Source: Neoaquamicrobium microcysteis (GTDB taxonomy: Bacteria > Pseudomonadota > Alphaproteobacteria > Rhizobiales > Rhizobiaceae). From it: a DNA stretch of 64,000 nt. Location of the stretch: positions 62,001-126,000 of the forward strand of contig NZ_VSZS01000059.1 in the NCBI RefSeq assembly GCF_008180155.1, in the 5' to 3' direction. A program made the position numbers and the translations under genes. The notes beneath the pieces were generated by a model. The model did not search any database. It had not been told where the DNA came from and was given only the letters and a program-made list of their open reading frames with translations. Shown piece by piece: positions 35,879 to 43,617 of the stretch. Each line of letters opens with the position of its first letter. Within the stretch, counting starts at the first letter, position 1.

Positions 35879-36360
35879 CGCCGTCCACGTTTCCAGTCGT
35901 CGATGCGGGCATAGATCGCGAGGGCGATGCCAATAAGCGCGACCGCGATGAACACCCAGCGCAGCGTGTCCAGGTAGGGCACGAGTGGCAGAATGGCTGA
36001 TTGCGTCTCGCTGAGGATGCTCTGCGCCACCTCGACACCCGCGGCGCCCAGTGTCGCCACACCGGCCGCACCAGTGCCTTTCATGGTGCGGCTCTCCGCC
36101 AGAACTTCGCGCGCAGGTGGGGTCTCGGCAGCGAACGCCGTTTCACGCGGCGGGAAGCGCTCGCCCCACTGCCGCGCGGGACCCAGATCGATGTGCATGA
36201 AGCCCGACCGTGGATAAAAGCCGAAGCCGAGGAATCCGACCGCCCGCGCGGCCGCCTCGAACGCAACCGGATCATGGTTCGACATTGCAATATCGAACGC
36301 GGCGCCTTCCATGTGCTTCGAGCGCTTTGCACCGCCGACGGCGCGGTTGTGCTCCGGCGA
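35875..36360 (-). pseudogene. Phage endolysin (peptidase M15 type) lacking its N-terminus
   Basis: The reading begins inside the M15 peptidase domain at SPEHNRAVGGAKRSKHMEG, continues through GFMHIDLGPARQWGERF with the zinc His, and ends with a transmembrane helix (about 130-150) and a basic tail, as in endolysin-holin fusions. About 60-80 N-terminal residues, including the first half of the metal site, are missing. At 36360 it meets a truncated aldolase in head-to-head order, so a recombination joint lies there. Confidence 0.65.
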
Positions 36361-36361
36361 G

Positions 36362-36970
36362 GGTCTGCGTGATATCCTCGCTTGCATCGAGGCAGCTTTC
36401 CCGCCGGTTGGTATTGTGCTGCCAAAGGTGGAAACGGCTGAAGAGGTGCGCTGGGCTGGCGAACTCCTGGATGAGAAGGGGCTCGGCTGCCAGCTTCACA
36501 CCATCATCGAGACGCCGCAGGCGCTGACGAATGCCGCAACGATCGCGAGGGCGCATCCGCGGCAACGGTCGCTGATCTTCGGTGGATTCGACATGTCCAC
36601 CGCCATGGGCGCCGAGATGGAGTGGGAGCCGTTGCTCCATGCCCGCTCTGCAATCGTGGCCGCCGCCGCCCATGCAGCGCTTGACGTTGTCGACGCACCG
36701 TTTGCGGACCTGTCCGATGAGGCCGGACTGCGCCGTTGGACATCGCGGGCCCGCGCCCTTGGCATGACCGGAAAGGTGGTCAAGGATCCTTCGCAGCTTG
36801 CGGCGATTCATGAAATCCTGACGCCTGACGCCACCCAGATCGAACGTGCCAAAAGGATTGTGGCGGCGTTCGACCTGGATCCCGGGCAGCCTCTTCGTTT
36901 CGAAGGCAAGCTCGTGGAATTGCCGACGATTAAGCGGTTGCGCCAGGTAGCCACCTCGAGGTTCTCATGA
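36362..36970 (+). pseudogene. HpcH/HpaI-CitE-like aldolase, 5' truncated
   Basis: The recognisable protein begins at EGLRDILACIEAAFPPVGIV and includes LPKVETAEEV, IIETPQAL and FGGFDMS, which are the metal and substrate motifs of CitE-like lyases in the HpcH/HpaI family. The first third, with the beta1 strand and active-site Arg, is missing. The 3' end is intact and overlaps the aminotransferase by four bases. A frame from 36311 could be translated but its first 17 residues belong to the phage side. Confidence 0.7.
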
Positions 36971-38214
36971 TCGTTTCGGCCGCTCCTTTGTCTCGGCTTG
37001 CACTGGGCGTACAGCCGTCTCCTACCCTCGAAATGAACCGGCGCGCGGCCGAGCTGGCGCGCCTCGGCCGCGACATCATTCCGCTGAGTTTGGGTGAGCC
37101 CGATTTCCATACGCCCGAGTTCGTGAAGGCGACCGGCATGGCCGCGATTGAGCGGAATTTCACCAAATACACGGCCGCGGACGGCACTGCCGACCTGAAG
37201 GAAGCGCTTGCGGACAAGCTGCAACGCCACAACAGCATCGCCGTACGTCCGGAGGACGTCGTGGTCGGCGGCGGCGCCAAGATCCTGCTGGTCGCCGCGC
37301 TGCTTACGATCCTCGACGTCGGCGACGAGGTGATCGTACCTGCGCCCTACTGGACGTCCTATCCGGAGTTGATCACGCTGGCTGGCGGACAACCGGTGAT
37401 CATTGACGCGGAGGTGGATGACGGCTTCAAACTAACTCCCGAGTGCCTGCGCGCTAAGATCGGTCCGCGTACGCGGGCCCTGGTCTTCAACTCGCCGGTC
37501 AATCCGACCGGCGCCGTCTACAGCCGTTCCGAGATCGACGCACTTGCATCCGTCCTGAGAGAGCACCCCGACGTCTGGGTAGTCACAGACGAGCTCTACG
37601 AACACATATACTTTACCGACGAGCGGCCGGCGTCCTTTGTCGCGGTTGCCACTGATCTGGCCGGCCGAATCATTACCGTGAACGGTTTCTCGAAAGGGTA
37701 TTGCATGACCGGCTGGCGTCTCGGTTTCGCGGCTGGGCCACGCGCCGTCATGCGGCCGATCGCGAGCTTGCTCGGTCAGATACAGGGGGCGCCGAGCAGC
37801 ATCGCGCAGGCGGCTGGGCTTGCGGCGCTCACCGGCGACCAGACGTTCCTGGAGATCAACCGGCAGACGTTCCGCGAGCGGCGCGACGTTCTTGTGTCAG
37901 GTCTGTCGCGTATCGACGGGCTGCGTCCTCACCTGCCCGACGGCAGCTTCTATTGCTTCGTGGACTGCTCGAGATGGCTGGGCAGCCGCACCGCGCGCGG
38001 CAGACTGCTCACTTCAGACAAGGATGTCGTCGACGCGCTGCTGAACGAAGCGGAAATCTCGTCCGTCCACGGCGCGGCATTTGGCAGAAGCCCATTCATA
38101 AGGCTCTCCTTCGCGCTCGGCGTCGACCGGATCCGCCTGGGACTCGACAGACTGGCCAAGTTTCGCGAGACAATGCGGGCGTCGCCATTCAGTTCAACCT
38201 TCTGGAATCGTTGA
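36967..38214 (+). CDS. Class I aminotransferase (aspartate/aromatic type, PLP)
   Basis: The 415-residue PLP enzyme has the SKGYCMTGWRLGF motif with the Schiff-base lysine, the NPVNPTG-type motif (FNSPVNPTGAVYS) and a C-terminal Arg for the substrate carboxylate (FIRLSFAL). Its length and motifs are complete. It follows the truncated lyase with a four-base overlap, so the two once formed an operon, perhaps for catabolism of an amino or hydroxy acid. An IclR relic faces it downstream. Confidence 0.9.
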   Translation: MIVSAAPLSRLALGVQPSPTLEMNRRAAELARLGRDIIPLSLGEPDFHTPEFVKATGMAAIERNFTKYTAADGTADLKEALADKLQRHNSIAVRPEDVVVGGGAKILLVAALLTILDVGDEVIVPAPYWTSYPELITLAGGQPVIIDAEVDDGFKLTPECLRAKIGPRTRALVFNSPVNPTGAVYSRSEIDALASVLREHPDVWVVTDELYEHIYFTDERPASFVAVATDLAGRIITVNGFSKGYCMTGWRLGFAAGPRAVMRPIASLLGQIQGAPSSIAQAAGLAALTGDQTFLEINRQTFRERRDVLVSGLSRIDGLRPHLPDGSFYCFVDCSRWLGSRTARGRLLTSDKDVVDALLNEAEISSVHGAAFGRSPFIRLSFALGVDRIRLGLDRLAKFRETMRASPFSSTFWNR

Positions 38215-38273
38215 GGTCCGAGGCGGGTCTACAAAATGACAGTCAATAACACTTGAACGATGCTGGGGATTTT

Positions 38274-38820
38274 CTAGTCATGAACGGCTCTGGACAGCGC
38301 TCTTTCGAGCATCTGATAATCTATTATCCTATTCTGTATGTTAATCGGCGCAATACGCAGGTATGGTAACCTCTCGCGGACCATCAATTCCTCAGTCACT
38401 GCTTCGCCAAAACCTGTTTTGTTAATCGCAGCAACAACTTCCCCCGTTACTCCGCGAACTGGAATTGCAATGGAAATCAAGCCATCCGTCAACTGATCGG
38501 CCACAACGGCATAGTTCTTATTTTTTAATGTCTTCGAATATTTCTTCGAGCTCGCAGCGATCTGTAACTGTACGCCTCGTCGCTTTAACGGGCTTAAATA
38601 CCTTCCAGTATTGCTCCATCTCCTCGGGGTGCAGGTTGGCCAGCATGACGCGCCCCATACCGGACAGATAAGCGGGCAACCGTGATCCGGCCGTCGCCGA
38701 AATGCGCACCCCTGTGGGGCGCCAAGATCTGGCAATATACAGTATGTCTTTGAGGTTATTGCTCAAAATGCTGATTGAACAAGCATCACCAAATCGGTCG
38801 GAAACCGCTCGAAGTTCCGG
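38274..38820 (-). pseudogene. IclR-family regulator, N-terminally truncated and frameshifted
   Basis: The effector domain is readable in two frames: RFGDACSISIL to LEEIFEDI, then NKNYAVVADQLTDGLISIAI to the stop. The switch coincides with a run of six T (A on the coding strand) at 38521-38526; one fewer base would join the frames. The DNA-binding N-terminus is absent because the sequence meets a GGDEF fragment near 38820. It is a broken regulator, probably of the aminotransferase cluster. Confidence 0.72.
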
Positions 38821-38823
38821 CAC

Positions 38824-39300
38824 GATCTCGACCTCGACGGTTTCAAGCCGATCAACGATCGCTTCGGGCATGCAATCGGCGACGCGGTGCTGATCAAGTT
38901 CGCCTTGTTGCTGCGGGACGTGTGCCGTCCAACCGACACGATCGCCCGGATTGGCGGCGACGAATTTGCGGTGCTCGTGGAGGGCATCGACAGCAAGGCT
39001 GAGGTGCTGGTGACGGCGTGGCGTATTCTCGATGCTCTGAAACCCGGTTGCGACTTCGGCGGCGAGCCGCTGAAGGTTGGCGCCAGCATTGGTGTCGCGA
39101 TCGCTCCCTTCGATGGGCTAAGCGCGGACCAGCTGTTCGAAACCGCTGATCGCGCGCTTTATGAGGCGAAGGCCACGGGCGGCAGCAGCGTTCGGATGTA
39201 CGATACTCGGCCCGACCAATATGGAACCGAGGGTTATCAGAAGGCCGGGCGCCCGAGTGACTTGGCTGGGAGCATAGAAGGGCCGCGCAAAAGCGCTTGA
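38824..39300 (+). pseudogene. Diguanylate cyclase (GGDEF) domain fragment
   Basis: From 38824 the frame reads DLDLDGFKPINDRFGHAIGD and reaches the catalytic RIGGDEFAVLVEG, ASIGVA and DRALYEAKATG motifs of a GGDEF domain. The start of the domain and any N-terminal sensor are missing because the frame begins at the IclR joint. GTG 38887 could start a short protein, but the active-site beta strand before it would be lost. It is a remnant. Confidence 0.7.
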
Positions 39301-39639
39301 TGGCAAAGATCGGCCGCCGCGGCGCATCGGATGACAGCAAAGCCGGCAGCGCTCGCGATCCTAAGAACTCTACCATGCCATCGATAGCGTCGGCGACAAG
39401 TGGAGTTCTTCCTCAGCGAGAATCGCAGCCTATTGCCGGCCAGCCTTTGAATTGTCATCGACGGCAGCCAGATCACGAGGCGATCGTGGCGTATGATGCT
39501 GACCTGCCCTTCTGAGAATGGTCTAGTTTTCATAACGGCGACGTGCCCCAACCGATTGGCCAGGTATGGGCAAGGAGCGGCAACCAATCTCGATTTACAA
39601 CACGGAACAGCACCACCGGATCGCGGCTCGAAAAAATCC
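39301..39639. other. Gap between GGDEF fragment and DUF1173 gene
   Basis: About 340 bp show no convincing gene. Short frames on both strands have irregular codon use and look like old insertion-sequence or coding debris, but no family can be named. Confidence 0.35.
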
Positions 39640-40878
39640 TCACCGACCCATCAGCGACGGCATTTTTCCGTCCGCCACTCGCCACGTCCAGGCATCGACT
39701 TCCGGTCGCGATGCGATGAGCTCATCGAGCGCTTCCTCGTAGGTTTCGTCCACTGTGGGCGGAATAATATAGAGCGCGAGCGGACGCGGCTGCCGCTGCA
39801 CCACTGCCGCTGCACTCGGCCGCTCCGCGACCAAGCCATAGCGCAAGCCCTTCACGCTTCGTGTATTCAGTTTGGCGAGCGCCTCGACCAGCTTCTTTTC
39901 ATAGACCGACTCGTATGGGATCCAGTTCTCCGAAACCACCATCACCGCCATCTCTTCTATGACGGCCAGCCCCGTCGGAGTCAGCCCGAAGGTCGCGATC
40001 GCCGTCAGGTGGGAAGCTTCGTCAGCGCTCCACAGCATCAGTTCATTCTCGAAGCGTACCCGAAGCCTGCGGTGGATCTCTTCATCCAGCATGAACGGGA
40101 AGTCCGGCATGTGCTTGACGATCAGTCGATGACCGCTCCGCGACGGCGAAACTTCCTTGACCTCGCCAAGCAGGATCATCAGTTTTCGAGCACCGCTCCT
40201 TGGCGGCAATGCAGGCGCGAGGGCCGCGGCTCTCCGCTGCTCGATCGCGGCCTTGTCCGAGGTGCGAAACGGTTCCGGCACGAACAGCACATCGCTCAGC
40301 ATGCCGCCCTTTACCGTCATCTGCCGGGCTGCCTCGCGCAGATGCCATCGAATGTTCCACCAATGGCGCTTGCCGGCCCATCGCGACGTCCAGGCTGTCA
40401 ATTCGGCCTGGTGCCACAGATAGTGCAGCAGGCTGCGCAGCGACAATTTCTTCGTCTCGCCGGCTACACTGTCGGCACCGTCCGCACCAGTAACAGGAGT
40501 TGCGCGTGCACCCACCTTCGTCAGGCTGAAACCGACCTTGAGCGCCGACAGGCCGCTCTCGGGATCGATCTGGATGGCGCTCCCTATGAGCACGCCGAGC
40601 CCGGACAATTCGTCGGGCGGTTCGTAGGACGGGCAAGCCGAATCATGTTCGCTTCCCGAAAGCGGCATCCTTTTGACGATAAATTGGTCGCCGACCTGTG
40701 CGACGTACATCGCGAGGCCCGGTTCCTTGCAAAGGCATAGTGGCCGGATACGATGCCGATACGCATAGGCAAGCACGTCCTGCAGATCCGGTGCTGTTTC
40801 CTCGATAACCCGATCAGCAAGCCTGAAACGTCGCATCGCCTCCATCGCTCCGGACGCCGCCGCATCCCCTGATTTCAT
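39640..40878 (-). CDS. DUF1173 family protein
   Basis: The 412-residue protein belongs to DUF1173, found on rhizobial plasmids and ICEs. It has a cysteine-containing segment (RPLCLCKEPGLAMYVAQ and SEHDSACPSY, about 45-85) that may bind zinc and is otherwise mixed alpha/beta without recognised catalytic motifs. It faces away from the DUF932 gene with a GC-rich leader between. Its function is not known; conserved presence in conjugative elements suggests DNA transfer or stability. Confidence 0.8.
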   Translation of the reverse strand: MKSGDAAASGAMEAMRRFRLADRVIEETAPDLQDVLAYAYRHRIRPLCLCKEPGLAMYVAQVGDQFIVKRMPLSGSEHDSACPSYEPPDELSGLGVLIGSAIQIDPESGLSALKVGFSLTKVGARATPVTGADGADSVAGETKKLSLRSLLHYLWHQAELTAWTSRWAGKRHWWNIRWHLREAARQMTVKGGMLSDVLFVPEPFRTSDKAAIEQRRAAALAPALPPRSGARKLMILLGEVKEVSPSRSGHRLIVKHMPDFPFMLDEEIHRRLRVRFENELMLWSADEASHLTAIATFGLTPTGLAVIEEMAVMVVSENWIPYESVYEKKLVEALAKLNTRSVKGLRYGLVAERPSAAAVVQRQPRPLALYIIPPTVDETYEEALDELIASRPEVDAWTWRVADGKMPSLMGR

Positions 40879-40978
40879 TGATTCACGGTTTCACCGGCGA
40901 AGCAACCCTCAGGATTTTTCGAGCGCAAGCAGTGCTTCGCGGCGGTCCGGCCCCGGGGCCGGCCTCCTCCCGTCGCGG

Positions 40979-41095
40979 GCGCGCTGCCGCCGCGCGCGCT
41001 TCGCGCGGCGTGGCTAGAGGCAGAGGGTAGGCCGGGATGCGGTGGCGGGTCGAGACCGGGAGAGAGGCTCCCGGCTCCCGTCGCGGAGAAAGATC
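40979..41095 (+). promoter_or_regulatory. Structured GC-rich leader before DUF932
   Basis: A strong hairpin (about GCCGCGCGCG-CTT-CGCGCGGCG, 40987-41009) precedes AGAGGCAGAGGG (41016-41027), a GAGACCGGGAGAGAGG block and GGAGA before the ATG. The same word order occurs before the ParB gene at 43532-43617, suggesting a shared 5' leader or regulatory element. Confidence 0.5.
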
Positions 41096-42292
41096 ATGAC
41101 CCATACGGAAATCCAGGCGCCAACTCGCATCGCCCCCAACGGCTATAAGGTCGATGTCAGCCGCGGCCAGCGCATCAGCCGCGTGTCGTCGGAATGGTTC
41201 AACCGGCCAGACGACGAACGCTACCTGTCCCTCACCGATCTCCACAATTCGGTGAAACGGCGGTCGGCAAGAAGCAAGACCCGGATCGTGGAAAGCGAGG
41301 CCATCCGCGTCGAGGCTTCCCGCGACAATCCCGAACGCCTGACATTGATGCTGCCGGGTGCCCACGCACCAGTCGCGCCGACGCACTGGAGTTTCGGCCA
41401 GCTCGCCAGTCTGGTCGGCGCACCGGCGACCTATCTGCGCCAGCTTCCGGCATCGCTCGCCGGCATTAACCTGCAATATGGCCTTTCCACGCACCGCGCC
41501 GAGCAGGTGAAGACGCTCGAAGTCGAGAACGGCCGTCTCGAGCTTCGAGCAGTGACGGGGCCAGATTACGGGAGAATTTTCGACCATGAACTTGTCGAGG
41601 CAGTGCAGAAGATCGCCGGCAACGGTACCGGCGATACGCGATGGAAGGTGCCGGGCGTGCTCGATTGGTCGACCCACATCTACAACCCAAACGTCGATAT
41701 TTCGAAGGACACGACGACGCTTTATGCCTCCGACCGCGACATCTTTGTCTTCCTTGTCGATGATCTCAACCCGATCGAAGCCGGTCGGCTACCGAACGGC
41801 GAACCCGATCTCTACTTCCGCGGGTTCTATGCCTGGAACAGCGAGGTGGGCTCGAAAACCCTTGGGATTGCTAGCTTTTACCTGCGTGCCGTGTGTTGCA
41901 ACAGGAATCTATGGGGCGTCGAGGATTTCCAGGAAATCACCATCCGCCACTCCAAATACGCAGCTTCGCGCTTTGCTCTCGAAGCCGAGCCGGCGCTGAT
42001 CCAGTTCGCCGAATCTTCGCCCATGCCCTTCATAAACGGCATCAAGGCGGCGCGCGAGCGGATCGTCGCACGCGACGATGACGATCGGATCACTTTCCTG
42101 CGCAAGCGTGGCTTCTCGAAGGGCGAAACCACGAAAATCATCGACGCAGTCCTCGCCGACGAGGGCCATCCTCCTGCTTCGGTCTTCGATTTCGTGCAGG
42201 GCATCACACGGGTTGCGCGCGACAAGCAGCATCAGGATGTCCGGCTCGAGCTGGAAGGCAAGGCAAAGAAGCTATTCGACCTCGCCAGCTGA
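41096..42292 (+). CDS. DUF932 family protein
   Basis: The 398-residue protein is a DUF932 member, similar to phage/plasmid-like proteins with motifs THWSFGQLASLVGAPATYLR and SFYLRAVCCNRNLWGVEDF. It is a typical accessory gene of large alphaproteobacterial plasmids and ICEs. ATG 41096 follows GGAGAAAGATC; an upstream GTG frame runs through the leader and is not likely. The biochemical role is unknown. Confidence 0.85.
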   Translation: MTHTEIQAPTRIAPNGYKVDVSRGQRISRVSSEWFNRPDDERYLSLTDLHNSVKRRSARSKTRIVESEAIRVEASRDNPERLTLMLPGAHAPVAPTHWSFGQLASLVGAPATYLRQLPASLAGINLQYGLSTHRAEQVKTLEVENGRLELRAVTGPDYGRIFDHELVEAVQKIAGNGTGDTRWKVPGVLDWSTHIYNPNVDISKDTTTLYASDRDIFVFLVDDLNPIEAGRLPNGEPDLYFRGFYAWNSEVGSKTLGIASFYLRAVCCNRNLWGVEDFQEITIRHSKYAASRFALEAEPALIQFAESSPMPFINGIKAARERIVARDDDDRITFLRKRGFSKGETTKIIDAVLADEGHPPASVFDFVQGITRVARDKQHQDVRLELEGKAKKLFDLAS

Positions 42293-42333
42293 CCCGCCGC
42301 AATTCTTGCGACTGCTCGGATGCCGACCTCGAG

Positions 42334-42444
42334 TTGATCAGCCGCCTCGCCCAGGAGGCGGATACGCGGCCCGTCGTGGTGCGCCACGTCGCAAAGCTGA
42401 TTTCTGCCGGACGAAAGGAGGCAAGCCATGATGAGCCATCCTGA
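42334..42444 (+). other. Possible very small ORF with coding-like codon use
   Basis: From a TTG at 42334 a 36-codon frame reads LISRLAQEADTRPVVVRHVA and ends overlapping the next gene. Third positions are GC-rich as in nearby genes, and the frame is open further upstream to the DUF932 stop, but there is no ATG or clear ribosome site. It may be a short gene with a rare start or a gene tail. Confidence 0.25.
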
Positions 42445-42769
42445 AGCCTGCACTGCGTTGACCCGGATGGAAGCCCGCCTGCGCGAAACACGCCACAATC
42501 TCTTCGAACTCGAACGATCGCTGCGAGATCGCGGCGAAGAGGAGACCATTCGTTCGCGCCCAAAAATGCGTCGCTACAACCGCCGCATGTCCAACTGGAC
42601 CGGCAAGGACGAGGAAGCCTATCTCCAAGTCCTTGATCGACTGACCGACAGTGCCGCGGCCGATCTCGATCGGTTGCGGCGCAAGGTCGAACGCCAGGAT
42701 ATGGCCATCGAAGCGCTGCGCCGAAAGTATCGGGTCAATGTCGAACGGCCAACCTTCGCACCCCTGTAG
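42428..42769 (+). CDS. Hypothetical protein with coiled-coil-like helices
   Basis: The 113-residue charged helical protein has heptad-like segments (ARLRETRHNLFELERSLRDR and DRLRRKVERQDMAIEALRRK). GGAGGCAAGCC precedes ATG 42428. Similar short proteins sit in this backbone on related elements, but I know no function. Confidence 0.65.
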   Translation: MMSHPEACTALTRMEARLRETRHNLFELERSLRDRGEEETIRSRPKMRRYNRRMSNWTGKDEEAYLQVLDRLTDSAAADLDRLRRKVERQDMAIEALRRKYRVNVERPTFAPL

Positions 42770-43018
42770 GCAACAGCATCGCCATGGTGGTCAGCCACCA
42801 TACGGGTTTCCCGCCATTCCCTCGGTCGAGGGGATGGCTTTTCTCCTGACGGCTTTCCAGGCGGGATTTCTCCCGCCAGTCGTCGCGGAGACCTCCTCAT
42901 ACTGCAACAGCACTTCACCACAGACTATTCCGCCGACATTGCCGCCGCTCTGGAGACGCCGGGAGGTCACCTCTCCCTCGGCTGCGGCGGCTTCATCCTT
43001 CACTACGGCTACGGCGCC

Positions 43019-43303
43019 ATGCTTTCCGGTTATGACTGCGACGCGATCAAGGCTCAATCTATCGCTGCCTGCCTCCCGGTCATCGACAGCCGGTGTGTCG
43101 CGTTCGATGTCGTGGTGCAACTGACGCTGGGCGGCCCGCTGGTGGCCGTCGGCCGTGCGCCCGAGCCGGCACCCTGGCACGGCCTCTCCTACGCGCCGTT
43201 GCACGCGGTCGCCATCCGCTACGCTGCTGCCGGCGCCGAGATATGGAACATCCCCGAAGTCGAAACGTTGCCCGCGCCCGCCGAGCGGAGGACCGGGCCA
43301 TGA
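43019..43303 (+). CDS. Hypothetical plasmid-backbone protein, true start unclear
   Basis: From ATG 43019 a 94-residue protein is encoded. The same frame is coding-like for about 45 codons before it (GDLLILQQHFTTDYSADIAA onward, from about 42884), but no ATG, GTG or TTG is found there. Either the start is a rare codon such as ATT 42866, or a point change removed the original start. The stop overlaps the next gene by four bases. Function unknown. Confidence 0.55.
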   Translation: MLSGYDCDAIKAQSIAACLPVIDSRCVAFDVVVQLTLGGPLVAVGRAPEPAPWHGLSYAPLHAVAIRYAAAGAEIWNIPEVETLPAPAERRTGP

Positions 43304-43500
43304 GCGGTCGGCCTCTCCTGCAACTCTATACCACTTTTGCCGAGTTCGAGGCCCTGCATGAGCGGCACGATCGCACACGCAGCACCAGCAAGACGGTCAC
43401 AGTAGACCGACAAGCACTCGTCCACATTCTCATGGACCATGCCCGCATGCTCGAAGCTTTGCGCAAGGCAGGTCGGGTCGATGTCGCCGAACCGCATTGA
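43300..43500 (+). CDS. Small hypothetical protein
   Basis: The 66-residue protein starts at an ATG that overlaps the previous stop (ATGA), which supports translation. It is helical and charged, with VTVDRQALVHILMDHARMLEAL. No domain is recognised. The GC-rich leader of the ParB gene follows. Confidence 0.6.
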   Translation: MSGRPLLQLYTTFAEFEALHERHDRTRSTSKTVTVDRQALVHILMDHARMLEALRKAGRVDVAEPH

Positions 43501-43617
43501 GGCCGCCGGCCTGCGCCGGCGCGGCGCGGCGAGAGGCAGAGGGGGGAGGGGAGGATTCCTGACGGGTTTGGAGGTTCGAGGAGAGACCCCGGGCCGCCCG
43601 TCAAGGAGACCCTGACC

